DNA of 64,000 bases from SABY01 sp964593705 (GTDB lineage: Bacteria > Bacteroidota > Bacteroidia > Bacteroidales > 4484-276): positions 1 through 64,000 of the forward strand of contig CAZQIV010000019.1 in NCBI GenBank assembly GCA_964593705.1. The letters run 5' to 3'. Positions 8,466 through 16,960 of this stretch are shown one piece after another. The notes beneath the pieces are model-generated. The model saw only the letters and a list, made by a program, of their open reading frames with translations, ran no database searches and was not told the DNA's origin. Within the stretch, counting starts at the first letter, position 1. Each line of letters starts with the position of its first letter. The position numbers and the translations under genes were made by a program.

Positions 8466-9638
8466 ATGAATAAGAAATCCGCTTACATCCGAATCTATCC
8501 CCTTTTCTTCGCATTTATTTTTATCACCTCCTGTAATTGGCAAAACAAAACAAATGCGCCACAAGACAGTGCCAATAAAAATCGTAACTACACATCAGTA
8601 AAAGGAAATCAAACTACCAGGCAAACTTATGTTGATCCTCTTTTCTACATCGAGGGACAGCTATGTCAGCATGTGCGCAGGATATTTCAGGATAAAAACG
8701 GAAACCTATGGTTCGGTACAAATGTTTACGGGCTTATGCGCTACAATGCCCAGGGTGATACACTTGAGTATTTCGATGAAAAAGACGGACTTGGCGGTGG
8801 CAGGATAACCGGAATTGTGGAAGATGCAAGGGGTAATATTTGGTTTGGTACTTATGGAGGACTTACCAAATATGACCCTTCGGCTTCGCTCAGGCTGGAT
8901 GGAAAAACATTTACCAATTTCTCCGAGGAAGACGGCCTGCTAAATAATGAAATTTGGAGTTTGATCATCGACAGCAATGGGATATTCTGGATCGGCACCA
9001 ACGAAGGACTAAGCCGATTCGATGGAAAAGAGTTTACCACTTTTCCCATTCCAAAAGCAGAAGTAAAGGATACAACAACAACTTATTCATACAATCGGAT
9101 TACGTGCATCCTGGAAGACAAAAACGGGACGCTTTGGTTTGGCACCGATGGATTTGGCATTTGCAAATACAACCCTTCGGCTTCGCCCAGGCCGGATGGG
9201 AAAACCCAGCCGGATGGTAAGGCAGGGTTTACGCTCGTTACAAAGAAAGATGGTTTGCCCGATAATAATATTGGCAGCCTTATGCAAGATTCAAAGGGGA
9301 ACATCTGGATAGGGACAATGTTTGGGGGGGTGAGCCGATACGATGGCGAGACTTTTACCAACTTTACCCAAGACGGTGTTGTTGATGGCATTGAAGTGGG
9401 TGGTTTTTTTGAAGACAAAACCGGAAACATCTGGTTTGCTGCCGAAAACTATGGCGTGTATCGCTATGATGGAAAATCATTTACCAATTACTACACAAAT
9501 GACGGACTCAACACCAATGGAATACTAAGCATCCTTAAAGATAGAGAAGGACGTTTTTGGCTTGGTGGTTGGGGCGGCCTCTTTCGATATGACGGGAAAA
9601 CTTTTTTCAGTGTTACAAAGGAAGGCCCCTGGAAATAA
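8466..9638 (+). CDS. lipoprotein with two-component-regulator beta-propeller repeats
   Basis: A 390-residue predicted lipoprotein (signal peptide ending in the lipobox ITSC, residues 20-23). The rest consists of about seven Reg_prop blades with the pattern 'D..GNIWFGT..G...YDG..FT.F...DGL'. Such propellers are normally the periplasmic sensor of hybrid two-component systems (SusR/BT-type), but here no transmembrane helix, kinase or DNA-binding domain follows, so the protein is a free-standing propeller that may bind a ligand or partner. Two blades carry an extra 'PSASLRL' or 'PSASPRP' segment between 'KYD/KYN' and 'DGKT', seemingly from an in-frame insertion of a short GC-rich repeat. No operon partner is evident. 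Confidence 0.85.
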   Translation: MNKKSAYIRIYPLFFAFIFITSCNWQNKTNAPQDSANKNRNYTSVKGNQTTRQTYVDPLFYIEGQLCQHVRRIFQDKNGNLWFGTNVYGLMRYNAQGDTLEYFDEKDGLGGGRITGIVEDARGNIWFGTYGGLTKYDPSASLRLDGKTFTNFSEEDGLLNNEIWSLIIDSNGIFWIGTNEGLSRFDGKEFTTFPIPKAEVKDTTTTYSYNRITCILEDKNGTLWFGTDGFGICKYNPSASPRPDGKTQPDGKAGFTLVTKKDGLPDNNIGSLMQDSKGNIWIGTMFGGVSRYDGETFTNFTQDGVVDGIEVGGFFEDKTGNIWFAAENYGVYRYDGKSFTNYYTNDGLNTNGILSILKDREGRFWLGGWGGLFRYDGKTFFSVTKEGPWK

Positions 9639-9896
9639 TATTTGTATTATTGTTCGTGGGAATAATTAATGCTTCCACAATAAACAATACAACAAATTTA
9701 TAAATGGTTTGAGGTTTCAACTAAATACTTTATTTAATCATCTAGTAGCTAATTCAATGTAAAATAATTTTCAAAATTTGGTACAAATAAGTAAGCAACT
9801 GAACACCTCAAAAAATGAAAGATTTTCATATCGCCTTGTCAAAAATTTTTGATAATATTGTTGAAGTAAAGAAAACATCAATCGAAAACAGGACTT

Positions 9897-10400
9897 ATGA
9901 CTAAAGAAGAAATTAAAATTAGAGAGAAGCAATTATTAGAATTGACAGGCGCATTTTGCGCTGAAAAACTTAATGATGATTATTTTCAATTGTGTGAAAA
10001 GCTTATCAAGAAACTTGGGAGAAAAAGAGATGTCCCTTTTCAGAGAGGCAAGCTTGAGATATGGGCAGCAGCAGTGGTTTACGCGATAGGTTCAATAAAT
10101 TTTTTGTTTGATAATTCATTTGAACCTTACCTGTCGGCAGGGCAGATAAGTGAATATTTTGGAACAAAAAACTCATCAGTATCCAATAAAGCAAGTCAAA
10201 TAAAGGACATGTTTAAAATGGATATTTTTAGCCCGGAATTTTCTACTCAACATACGACCCAAAACAATCCATTTAACGATATGGTGATGGTTGACGGGTT
10301 TATTGTTCCATTATCATCGATACCTGAAGATTTGCAACAAATGGTTAGAAATGAGAGGGCAGAAGGAAGGGACATTGAATTTACAACAAGAACTAAATAA
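9897..10400 (+). CDS. DUF6398 domain protein
   Basis: A 167-residue cytoplasmic protein resembling DUF6398: 'YFQLCEKLIKKLGRKRDVPFQRGKLEIWAAAVVYAIGSINFLFD' followed by 'ISEYFGTKNSSVSNKASQIKDMF', which looks like a helix-turn-helix. The family is uncharacterised; related proteins often occur near SEC-C or plasmid-maintenance-like genes. The C-terminal 45 residues are polar and probably flexible. The gene stands alone, 258 bases after the propeller lipoprotein. I have moderate confidence in the family and make no claim on function. Confidence 0.65.
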   Translation: MTKEEIKIREKQLLELTGAFCAEKLNDDYFQLCEKLIKKLGRKRDVPFQRGKLEIWAAAVVYAIGSINFLFDNSFEPYLSAGQISEYFGTKNSSVSNKASQIKDMFKMDIFSPEFSTQHTTQNNPFNDMVMVDGFIVPLSSIPEDLQQMVRNERAEGRDIEFTTRTK

Positions 10401-10489
10401 AGAATACCTGTTTTAATGGAAGAAAAAATATATTTAGAACTCCTTGCTTTATGTAAATCAATTGTCGTGAATAATGCATCTCAGTGAAC

Positions 10490-10556
10490 CTTTGTGTCCT
10501 CAGTGTCTAAGTGGTGAAATTTATAATGTTACCACTAAGACACAGAAGACACAAAG
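10490..10556. repeat. 26-bp imperfect inverted repeat
   Basis: The arm 10490-10515 (CTTTGTGTCCTCAGTGTCTA...) pairs with 10531-10556 (...AAGACACAAAG) with three mismatches and a 15-base loop. It is the only structure seen in the 316-base gap between the convergent DUF6398 gene and the minus-strand gene, so it could act as a terminator, but its sequence looks like a common dispersed non-coding repeat. Confidence 0.6.
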
Positions 10557-10716
10557 AAGCACAAAGTAAAAAGATTGAATAATAATGGAATTAGCGGCGC
10601 ATTAAATCACGAAAAGATCAAAATTAAATGGCCGCCCCCATCATAATCGCTGGTCATTCTAATCCTCAAATCGGCGGAGAATAATCTATCATATTTTGCC
10701 GGAAACCATTGGATAT

Positions 10717-11907
10717 TTACTTTATCTCCTGCAATTCATAAACGTGATAGTGCCCAAAACTGCCGGGTTGGTCTGCAATTATCTTAGCATAAATTCCCGG
10801 TTTGTTGTCGATCATCCAAAGTTTCAGTACTTCATCAAAATCGCCGGCAGCTTCCACCACCGTGCAATCGAAGATTCCGGCGGGAGTAGTAATTTGTTCC
10901 TGCCCTGCCACCCTAAACGAAACATCCTTCAACGGGAACAATGGCTCTGTATAATTATTGTTTGGCGGCAGCTCGGTATCCTCGGGCAGGTTGTAGCGGT
11001 CGTATCCATAAAAAATAAAATCGATGCTCAATGTTTGTTCTTCATCAACAGCCACAACATCGGCAGTAAGCATTTTGCTTTTAAAAGCGTCTGTTTCATC
11101 TATCAGTGTGGAATAGCTGTAAACAAGTTGATGCACATCCAGCAAGCCCATAATCATTTCATAAGGGTTGAGCCAGGGCAGGTTTTCTTCGTCTTCATAA
11201 TATTTATAATCACCATTCTCATCAAAAAAATCTGCTTCCGTGAATTCTAAGCGCCCGGTATCGCTGGATTCTGTCTTTGCTTTTGTAGCAAGAATGGGCT
11301 CTCCATTTTTCTCCAGCAACAATTCATCTTCCGATTGCTCAATGATAATACTCTTGCCAGTAATAAAGCTCCGTAAGCCTATAATTAACAAGCTTTCATC
11401 CGCCGGGTTATAAATCCAGGTACCTCGATTTGTCGTAGTCATTCCTTCCTGCGATTCTATAAAAACAAAACTATCTGGCAATTCAAACTTAAGCGTGCCC
11501 AATACATCATTAGAAATCTGAATTTGCCAGGTGCCGGCCAGATCAGAAAATTTGTTCATCATGGCCGTTTGTTCAGGGAGGTATCGGCTGTAAAAAAGTT
11601 TGGCACCATCTTTATCCAGCACCATTTCATTTTCGTTAAGGGTAAGCACCTTGTTTTCGCCGGCAAAATCCTTGTCGAACCCGGAAGTCATATCGATGGT
11701 TTGCTTTTTTTTATTGTATTTCCATGTGCCTAATTCCATTCCAAAAATCACCATTTTCCCATCCTCCCTAAATTCAGTAATTTGCCAGGGCTCCTGTACC
11801 TGACCCTCAATTTCGGCTTTTGTAAGCAACCAACTACCTTCAACTGTTTGGGTACTCCCGGCTACGGCAAATACCATCAGCAATAAAACGATTGTAAATT
11901 TTTTCAT
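10717..11907 (-). CDS. secreted protein of unknown function with duplicated lipocalin-like domain
   Basis: A 396-residue protein starting at the ATG whose product begins 'MKKFTIVLLLMVFAVAG', a clear signal peptide; a longer reading frame upstream to 12030 has no signal and is rejected. Residues about 20-125 and 135-235 look like two related lipocalin-like beta-barrel units ('VEGSWLLTKAEI.G..' and 'LAGTWQIQISNDV'). The C-terminal third (TTPAGIFDCTVVEAAGDF) resembles the DUF3108/TapB-like beta domain found in exported Bacteroidota proteins. It is last in a row of minus-strand genes that starts with a histidine kinase. Function unknown. Confidence 0.65.
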   Translation of the reverse strand: MKKFTIVLLLMVFAVAGSTQTVEGSWLLTKAEIEGQVQEPWQITEFREDGKMVIFGMELGTWKYNKKKQTIDMTSGFDKDFAGENKVLTLNENEMVLDKDGAKLFYSRYLPEQTAMMNKFSDLAGTWQIQISNDVLGTLKFELPDSFVFIESQEGMTTTNRGTWIYNPADESLLIIGLRSFITGKSIIIEQSEDELLLEKNGEPILATKAKTESSDTGRLEFTEADFFDENGDYKYYEDEENLPWLNPYEMIMGLLDVHQLVYSYSTLIDETDAFKSKMLTADVVAVDEEQTLSIDFIFYGYDRYNLPEDTELPPNNNYTEPLFPLKDVSFRVAGQEQITTPAGIFDCTVVEAAGDFDEVLKLWMIDNKPGIYAKIIADQPGSFGHYHVYELQEIK

Positions 11908-12078
11908 CTTTTTTGTTATGTCTGGTAAAAGAACACTTTTTCCGTAGAATAAAAAAAGGGTTAATGGCAAACTTACCATAACCCTTTTTTGAGTACTTGA
12001 AAAACTAAACTGTAATCCTCCTTTTTTCAAGATTTGATACTTGCACTATTGGGGATGGGGAAAATCCCGTGGGGGAGA

Positions 12079-12564
12079 TTATTTTGTGTCAATCACACCA
12101 ACTGTAACGGTTCCAACTATGGGGTACTCGTCAGTAAAGTTCATGCCACCATATAAAACAGCATCAATCTCGTAATTTTTATCCGAAGTACGCTTAAGCG
12201 TTCCGCTTCCACTAATCAATGCAATAACATTGGGTATGGGGCCATTGGCGCATAATATTATGGGTAAATCTTCATCACCATTTAATTCGAGTATAGCCGT
12301 TACACCAACGGCAGGAACGTTGGCAAGGGATATTGTAAAGGAAACTCCATTAGCATCTTCCAATAAGAAAATTACACCTTCGTCAATTTCAGCAACATCA
12401 CTATTTAAAGTGCTGTAAGTTGTTCCGTCGATGGTTAAACTTGCACTACCTTTAAATGAGCCTGATGGACCATTGTCATCGTCATCGTCGTCTTTTTTAC
12501 AAGCGGTACTTAGCATAGTTGCTGCTAAGAAAAGCATTACTAAAACTTTTAAATTTTTCATCAT
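12079..12564 (-). CDS. small lipoprotein
   Basis: A 161-residue lipoprotein: signal peptide with lipobox 'LSTAC' (Cys 22), then an Asp-rich linker (KKDDDDDDNG) typical of exposed Bacteroidota lipoproteins and a beta-rich body (GSFKGSASLTIDGTTYSTLNS). The first or second Met can be the start. It lies 79 bases after the LytTR gene and 170 bases before the next secreted protein gene, all on the minus strand. No family recognised. Confidence 0.65.
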   Translation of the reverse strand: MMKNLKVLVMLFLAATMLSTACKKDDDDDDNGPSGSFKGSASLTIDGTTYSTLNSDVAEIDEGVIFLLEDANGVSFTISLANVPAVGVTAILELNGDEDLPIILCANGPIPNVIALISGSGTLKRTSDKNYEIDAVLYGGMNFTDEYPIVGTVTVGVIDTK

Positions 12565-12643
12565 TTTAAATTTGATTTATTTGTGAATGATATGTTGATT
12601 CATTTCTAAATATACACCCGCCCGAAAAATGGTATCAGGAGTA

Positions 12644-12985
12644 TTAATTATCTATCTTAATAAATTCAAGAATTTCGGCCTGGGTCTTTCCTTCGATGGG
12701 AATTTTAACCTGATTTGCTAAAACCAGGGTGTAGTCATCGGTCATATCCACACGCAAAATATAATTTCTGTTTACCAGAAAAGCATGGTGTGGACTGATA
12801 AATCCGTTACCTTCAAGTAGTTTTTCAACAGCATCCATTTTCTTAGAAATCTCCAGGGTTTCGTTGTTTTTCAAATGGATGGTGGTTGAAATATCGTGGC
12901 ATTGGCAATACAACACATCATCGGGATCTAATACGTAGATGCTGTTTTCGGTGTGTATCGTAATGCGTTTATTCATCATTTTCAA
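12644..12985 (-). CDS. stand-alone LytTR DNA-binding protein
   Basis: A 113-residue protein that is nothing but a LytTR domain: 'VLYCQCHDISTTIHLKNNETLEISKKMDAVEKLL' and 'GFISPHHAFLVNRNYILRVD', the conserved strand and recognition regions of AlgR/AgrA/LytR-type regulators. It has no receiver domain. It sits directly downstream (79 bases) of the full LytTR response regulator in the same direction, so it may compete for, or extend, the same set of promoters. Lone LytTR proteins in Bacteroidota are known but their signals are usually undefined. A short alternative start at the third or fourth residue is possible. Confidence 0.85.
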   Translation of the reverse strand: MKMMNKRITIHTENSIYVLDPDDVLYCQCHDISTTIHLKNNETLEISKKMDAVEKLLEGNGFISPHHAFLVNRNYILRVDMTDDYTLVLANQVKIPIEGKTQAEILEFIKIDN

Positions 12986-13064
12986 ATTCTATGCGGCGAA
13001 AGTAGAGCGCGTAAACTACTTTCGGGCACTGAACTTGAATCCGCCGGAAGGGAACTTGAATGTG

Positions 13065-13814
13065 CTACAAATTGTCGAGAAGTTGCATCAATGCTTTTTT
13101 CCTTCTTGATGAAACAGGAATTTCATCATCGGAATCGAGAATCACAAAACCACCATCTGCTTTGTCAACCCTGCGAATGTGGTTGAGGTTTACAAGATAA
13201 GATTGATGCGGCCTGAAAAATCCTGATTCGGAAAGGATTTCATCGTAAAAAACGATGCCCTTCGAAACCATAATTTTTTCGCCGGTGGAAAGATAAAAGG
13301 TGGTGTAGCTGTTGTCGTTTTTACAAAAAAGAATATCTGCAACGTTCACCAAATACAGGGCGCTGGAGGTGCGCAACATAATTTTGTTAGGCCCATTATT
13401 TTGATTGATGTTTTGGAGAAAGTGGTCGTTTTGTCCGTTTGTCGGGAAATTGGCTTTTATCAAATCTAAAGTACTTTGCACGGCTGTCTGAAATTCGGTG
13501 GCATTCACGGGTTTCAGGATGTAGTCGATGGCATGAAACTTTATGGCTTTCAGGGCATATTGATCGTGGCCGGTAATAAAGATAACTTTAAAACTGTAGG
13601 GTTTAAGCCGTTGCAGCAACTGAAAACCAGTACCCCCGTTAAGCTCTATGTCCAGCAATACCAAATGGGGACGGGTTTTCCGAATAAGCTCGTAGCCACT
13701 TTCAACCGAGTCGGCTTCGCCCACTAATTCCACTTTAATAAAATACTCCGCGAGTAATCGTTTGTTTGTAGCCCTTATCCCGGGGTTGTCGTCTATTATT
13801 GCTGCTTTAATCAT
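13065..13814 (-). CDS. LytTR family response regulator
   Basis: A 249-residue two-domain response regulator. Residues 3-120 form a receiver domain: acidic pair D8/D9, phospho-acceptor D55 in 'LVLLDIEL', conserved T/S in 'FITGHDQYA' and Lys in 'YILKPVN'. Residues about 145-245 form a LytTR DNA-binding domain ('ADILFCKNDNSYTTFYLSTG', 'FFRPHQSYLVNLNHIRRV'). The gene overlaps the upstream histidine kinase gene by 8 bases, so the two are translationally coupled and form a LytS/LytT-like pair. DNA targets are unknown. Confidence 0.93.
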   Translation of the reverse strand: MIKAAIIDDNPGIRATNKRLLAEYFIKVELVGEADSVESGYELIRKTRPHLVLLDIELNGGTGFQLLQRLKPYSFKVIFITGHDQYALKAIKFHAIDYILKPVNATEFQTAVQSTLDLIKANFPTNGQNDHFLQNINQNNGPNKIMLRTSSALYLVNVADILFCKNDNSYTTFYLSTGEKIMVSKGIVFYDEILSESGFFRPHQSYLVNLNHIRRVDKADGGFVILDSDDEIPVSSRRKKALMQLLDNL

Positions 13815-15954
13815 TATTCAAAATTGGAATTTGTAAGAACACCCTTACCCCGTGTTTTGTTTTGTCGTGGTCGTACAAATTTTGAAATTCAAACGTAAGA
13901 TCCTTTTTACACCTGCGTTGGATCACCTTTTTGCGTTGCCTGAATATTTCAAGTGCTTTGCTCTTGTGCTGGCCATCTTCATTTTCGGAAAGTCCTTTGC
14001 CGTTGTCTAAAATTTCCACTTCGATGTAATTTTCTTTTTCATCAAATTGTAAACTCAATTTGCCCGGATATTTTAAATCTCGTAGCCCATGTTTTATGGC
14101 GTTTTCTACAAAAGGTTGCAGGAGCATGGGGGGGATTTCGATAAACTCGGTTTCCATTTCCGGGTCGATGGTGAGGGTTGCCTCAAAGGGTTTTTCCTTT
14201 CCGGCTCTTTCCAGTTCGATGTAATTTTGAAGCATCTCAATTTCCTCGCTCAGGCTGATGCACTCCTGCGATGAAAACTCCAGCACCGATCTGCTTAACG
14301 ATGCAAAACGGCTTAAATAATCAGCGGCTTTTACCGCTTCATTCTTGTACAAATAGCCCTGTATCGATCCCATCACATTAAAAATAAAATGAGGATTCAT
14401 TTGCGAAAGAAGTAGTTGTTGCTGCAATTCGCTTTGTTTAAATTCGGCTTGCTTACGCCTAAAAAAAAGCAAGGCCAACACGAGTGCTATCAATAGAACG
14501 AGAAATCCAATAAACAGCCACGACAAACGGATGCGTTGATTTGTAATTTTATTTTCGGCGGTAAGCAGATTAATTTGCTGCTCTTTTTTTTCGTTCTGAT
14601 ATTTAGTTTCAAGCCGGGCCATTTCTTTGCGTACATCTGTATCGCGCAGCAAATTCTCCAGGGCTCGGGCCGAGTCGTTCCAGCGGAAAGCTTCCTTATA
14701 GTTCAGCAATTGGATATTGATTTCATACAATAACCTGAGCGTGCTTAGCTTTTCGGATGCATAATTTGGAAATGCCGGATTTTGGATGTTTTGATTCAGC
14801 AAGGCCAGTGCTTCTTGCTGTTTCCCCAATTGCTGCAACAGTTCAGCTTTGGCATTGTTGTGGCTGATATGCTGGAAAGGATTATCGGTTAAAAATGTTT
14901 CCGCTTGTGTTGTTAAGTCAAGGGCTTTCTGGTAGTTGCCCATATCCTTATAGATTAAAGCCATATTGTCGAGGGCAACTTTTTGCCCGTTCCGGTAACC
15001 GATTTCGGTACTCAGTGTCAGCAGTGTATCGTAATATTGAATGGCTCGCTGATGTTGGTTTTTGTATTCGGCAACACCTCCAAGCTCAACGTAAAGCATG
15101 GCCTTTTCACGTGGGGGGGTGCAAACTTCGCAGTTTCTTATTTTGTTTGCTTTTGCAATATATGCTTCCCATTTTTCAAAATTACGTGCCTTGTAATACA
15201 CAATAGCCGTTTGTAAGTAGTAATAGCTAAGGTTTGATTTATCACTGATGGATTCTTTGAGTTTCAAAGCATCCAGATGCATTTGGATTCCTGATTTGAA
15301 ATCACCCTTTTCGATGAAACAGCCGGCAATGTTCACGTAAACCGCCGACATGCGGTGGGTGTCTTTCAGTGCGGTTGCTGCTTGCAACGATTGTTTGTAC
15401 ATGTCTATCGACACGTCAAATAAACCGCCATCATGGTATTCGCCGGCCACATCGTTGGCAATGGTCGAAATGGCGGCATAATTCCCAATGCCATTGGCCA
15501 GTTTAAGCGACATTAAATAGTAGCTTAAGGCTCTTGCCGGATCATCTTCGTGCGAAAGCAACAATCCATATCGATAATACAAGCGCGTTAAACCCAGGCT
15601 GTCGGTGGCCTTTGGCAATAGTAGTGTTACCTTATCGAGATACTGAGGGTTTTCAATTTGGTGCTGCAAGGGCATGAGTTTGCGCATTTCCAGATGATAA
15701 GCAATGGCTTCAGCAAAAAGATTAAGCTTTTCAGCGGATAGGGATAACCGGCGATAAATTTCAGCCCGTAGCAAGGTGTCATTTTGTGATTGATTACGCA
15801 CAAGTTCCCCTTTATAAAATTCAAGCGCTTCAGCATAATATTGGCCGGAGTACAATGAATCACCGGTTTTTAAGGCAGGGAAACTACCCTCACCGTTTTG
15901 CCCTTTTACCGAAAACACCAAGAAAAAAATCAAGAGAAGAATAGGGAATCGCAT
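13807..15954 (-). CDS. TPR-containing LytS-type sensor histidine kinase
   Basis: A 715-residue sensor. Signal peptide (1-18); tetratricopeptide repeats about residues 60-410 in the periplasm; a coiled coil about 420-465; one transmembrane helix about 478-500 (WLFIGFLVLLIALVLALLFF); then a His_kinase domain with the phospho-acceptor motif 'QMNPHFIFNVMGSIQGYL' and an HATPase_c module ('PFVENAIKHGLRDL', 'EILDNGKGLSENE'). This architecture is common in Bacteroidota and is thought to read protein-protein or peptide signals through the TPRs. It phosphorylates, by inference, the overlapping LytTR response regulator. The gene heads the minus-strand set that runs to 10717. Confidence 0.93.
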   Translation of the reverse strand: MRFPILLLIFFLVFSVKGQNGEGSFPALKTGDSLYSGQYYAEALEFYKGELVRNQSQNDTLLRAEIYRRLSLSAEKLNLFAEAIAYHLEMRKLMPLQHQIENPQYLDKVTLLLPKATDSLGLTRLYYRYGLLLSHEDDPARALSYYLMSLKLANGIGNYAAISTIANDVAGEYHDGGLFDVSIDMYKQSLQAATALKDTHRMSAVYVNIAGCFIEKGDFKSGIQMHLDALKLKESISDKSNLSYYYLQTAIVYYKARNFEKWEAYIAKANKIRNCEVCTPPREKAMLYVELGGVAEYKNQHQRAIQYYDTLLTLSTEIGYRNGQKVALDNMALIYKDMGNYQKALDLTTQAETFLTDNPFQHISHNNAKAELLQQLGKQQEALALLNQNIQNPAFPNYASEKLSTLRLLYEINIQLLNYKEAFRWNDSARALENLLRDTDVRKEMARLETKYQNEKKEQQINLLTAENKITNQRIRLSWLFIGFLVLLIALVLALLFFRRKQAEFKQSELQQQLLLSQMNPHFIFNVMGSIQGYLYKNEAVKAADYLSRFASLSRSVLEFSSQECISLSEEIEMLQNYIELERAGKEKPFEATLTIDPEMETEFIEIPPMLLQPFVENAIKHGLRDLKYPGKLSLQFDEKENYIEVEILDNGKGLSENEDGQHKSKALEIFRQRKKVIQRRCKKDLTFEFQNLYDHDKTKHGVRVFLQIPILNND

Positions 15955-16234
15955 AAGTTTTTTGCCAGATAAAAATAGTACGTCAAGTTTTTCATTTATT
16001 GCACCCCCAGTTAGTTTACACCGGATGCTGCAAATACAACAACTGACAAAAGTACTTTAAAAGCCGGTGATAGAGTTATATTTATTAACTGATGCCATGA
16101 AAGTTTTTCTTTACTGATAACGGGATAACGTACATTATCTAAAATCAAAATCCGGTTCATACATTTGTTGGAATATTTTTTTAATTTTGGCTTTGGAAAA
16201 GTCGGTATTGGAAACCAAAAAAAATACTTGACTA

Positions 16235-16420
16235 ATGATAAAAAGTGACACTCCTGATATTTCACATGAGAGCAACAGACTTTTTCAGGGCATTGACCTT
16301 TTGATTGCTGAGGCAAGCAATAAAATGGCGATTTTTCTGAATAGCGAAAGCAACTTGCTTTGTTGGTCTATTGGCAATTTCATAAACACCGAATTAAAAG
16401 AAGAACAGCGATTAGCCTAG
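16235..16420 (+). pseudogene. truncated DUF1016 (YhcG/PDDEXK nuclease) N-terminal fragment
   Basis: Only about 61 residues remain, matching the DUF1016 N-terminal region: 'SNRLFQGIDLLIAEASNKMAIFLNSESNLLCWSIGNFINTELKEEQRLA'. Full proteins are about 330-350 residues with a C-terminal PDDEXK nuclease fold. The frame ends at a TAG formed exactly at the left edge of a perfect 26-bp inverted repeat (16419-16475). A second remnant of the same family lies at 21911. The sequence around it has no other continuation of the gene. Confidence 0.75.
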
Positions 16421-16475
16421 TACCTTTTCTCTAATATTCTGCCAAAAAATGGCAGAATATTAGAGAAAAGGTACT
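16419..16475. repeat. perfect 26-bp inverted repeat
   Basis: Left arm 16419-16444 begins AGTACCTTTTCTCTAATATT; right arm 16450-16475 is its exact reverse complement; the loop is AAAAA. It directly abuts the broken DUF1016 frame. It may be a terminator, a foldback rearrangement product or a small repeat. There is no T-tract after it. Confidence 0.85.
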
Positions 16476-16550
16476 CAAGCAAAATTTAAAATGCATTGTG
16501 GTTCCATGAAATTAATAATCATCCATTAATCTGTTTAAAATCCTTTTTTG

Positions 16551-16558
16551 TATTTTTG
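16551..16558 (+). promoter_or_regulatory. -7 promoter element for the antitoxin gene
   Basis: TATTTTTG fits the TAnnTTTG consensus and is 17 bases before the ATG at 16575, giving a very short leader. It is identical to the element before the DUF4160 gene. Confidence 0.5.
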
Positions 16559-16574
16559 TAAAAAATAGATTGTT

Positions 16575-16793
16575 ATGCATACTATACATCTGAAAATAAA
16601 TAACAAAGTTTACCATAAATTCCTTCAGTTATTGAGTAAATTTAATACAGAAGAAGTGGAAATTATAAATGAAGATCAAGATTTTATTTCGATCAAAAAT
16701 TACCTTCAAACAGAGCTTGATGAAATTGAATCAGGTAAGGTGAAATTTATTAATCAAAGCGAATTAGAAAGTAGATTAGACCAAATTATTTGA
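16575..16793 (+). CDS. small antitoxin-like protein
   Basis: A 72-residue acidic protein: 'MHTIHLKINNKVYHKFLQLLSKFNTEEVEII', then 'SIKNYLQTELDEIESGKVKFINQSELESRLDQII'. This pattern of a short beta strand, a helix pair and a C-terminal helix with 'ELESRLDEII' is typical of antitoxins that accompany RelE/ParE toxins in Bacteroidota. The next reading frame, 8 bases on, is a truncated toxin C-terminus. The antitoxin looks intact and has its own promoter, so it may persist after loss of the toxin. Confidence 0.7.
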   Translation: MHTIHLKINNKVYHKFLQLLSKFNTEEVEIINEDQDFISIKNYLQTELDEIESGKVKFINQSELESRLDQII

Positions 16794-16801
16794 ATCACTT
16801 C

Positions 16802-16936
16802 ATGAATATTATTTATTTTGATGACACTTCAATCAGAGATTTGATTTTTAAAGGATATACCATTGTTTTTCGAATAATTGATAATACGATCGAAGTTTTT
16901 GGGTTTGTGAAATATCAAGAAAAACCAATTGATTAG
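16802..16936 (+). pseudogene. RelE/ParE toxin C-terminal stub
   Basis: A 44-residue frame reading 'SIRDLIFKGYTIVFRIIDNT' and 'IEVFGFVKYQEKPID' resembles the last two strands of RelE/ParE toxins ('R.LIFKGYTIVYRI...IEI.G..KYQ..P'). The first 50 or so residues with the helical hairpin and catalytic or gyrase-binding parts are missing. It directly follows the antitoxin gene. The short frame has an ATG, but a functional toxin is unlikely. Confidence 0.55.
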
Positions 16937-16960
16937 TAGAAACTTCAACTTACAACAGAA

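Noticed and set aside
16011..16316. 101-codon minus-strand frame upstream of the histidine kinase
   Set aside because: Runs antisense into the DUF1016 remnant and has no recognisable protein features.
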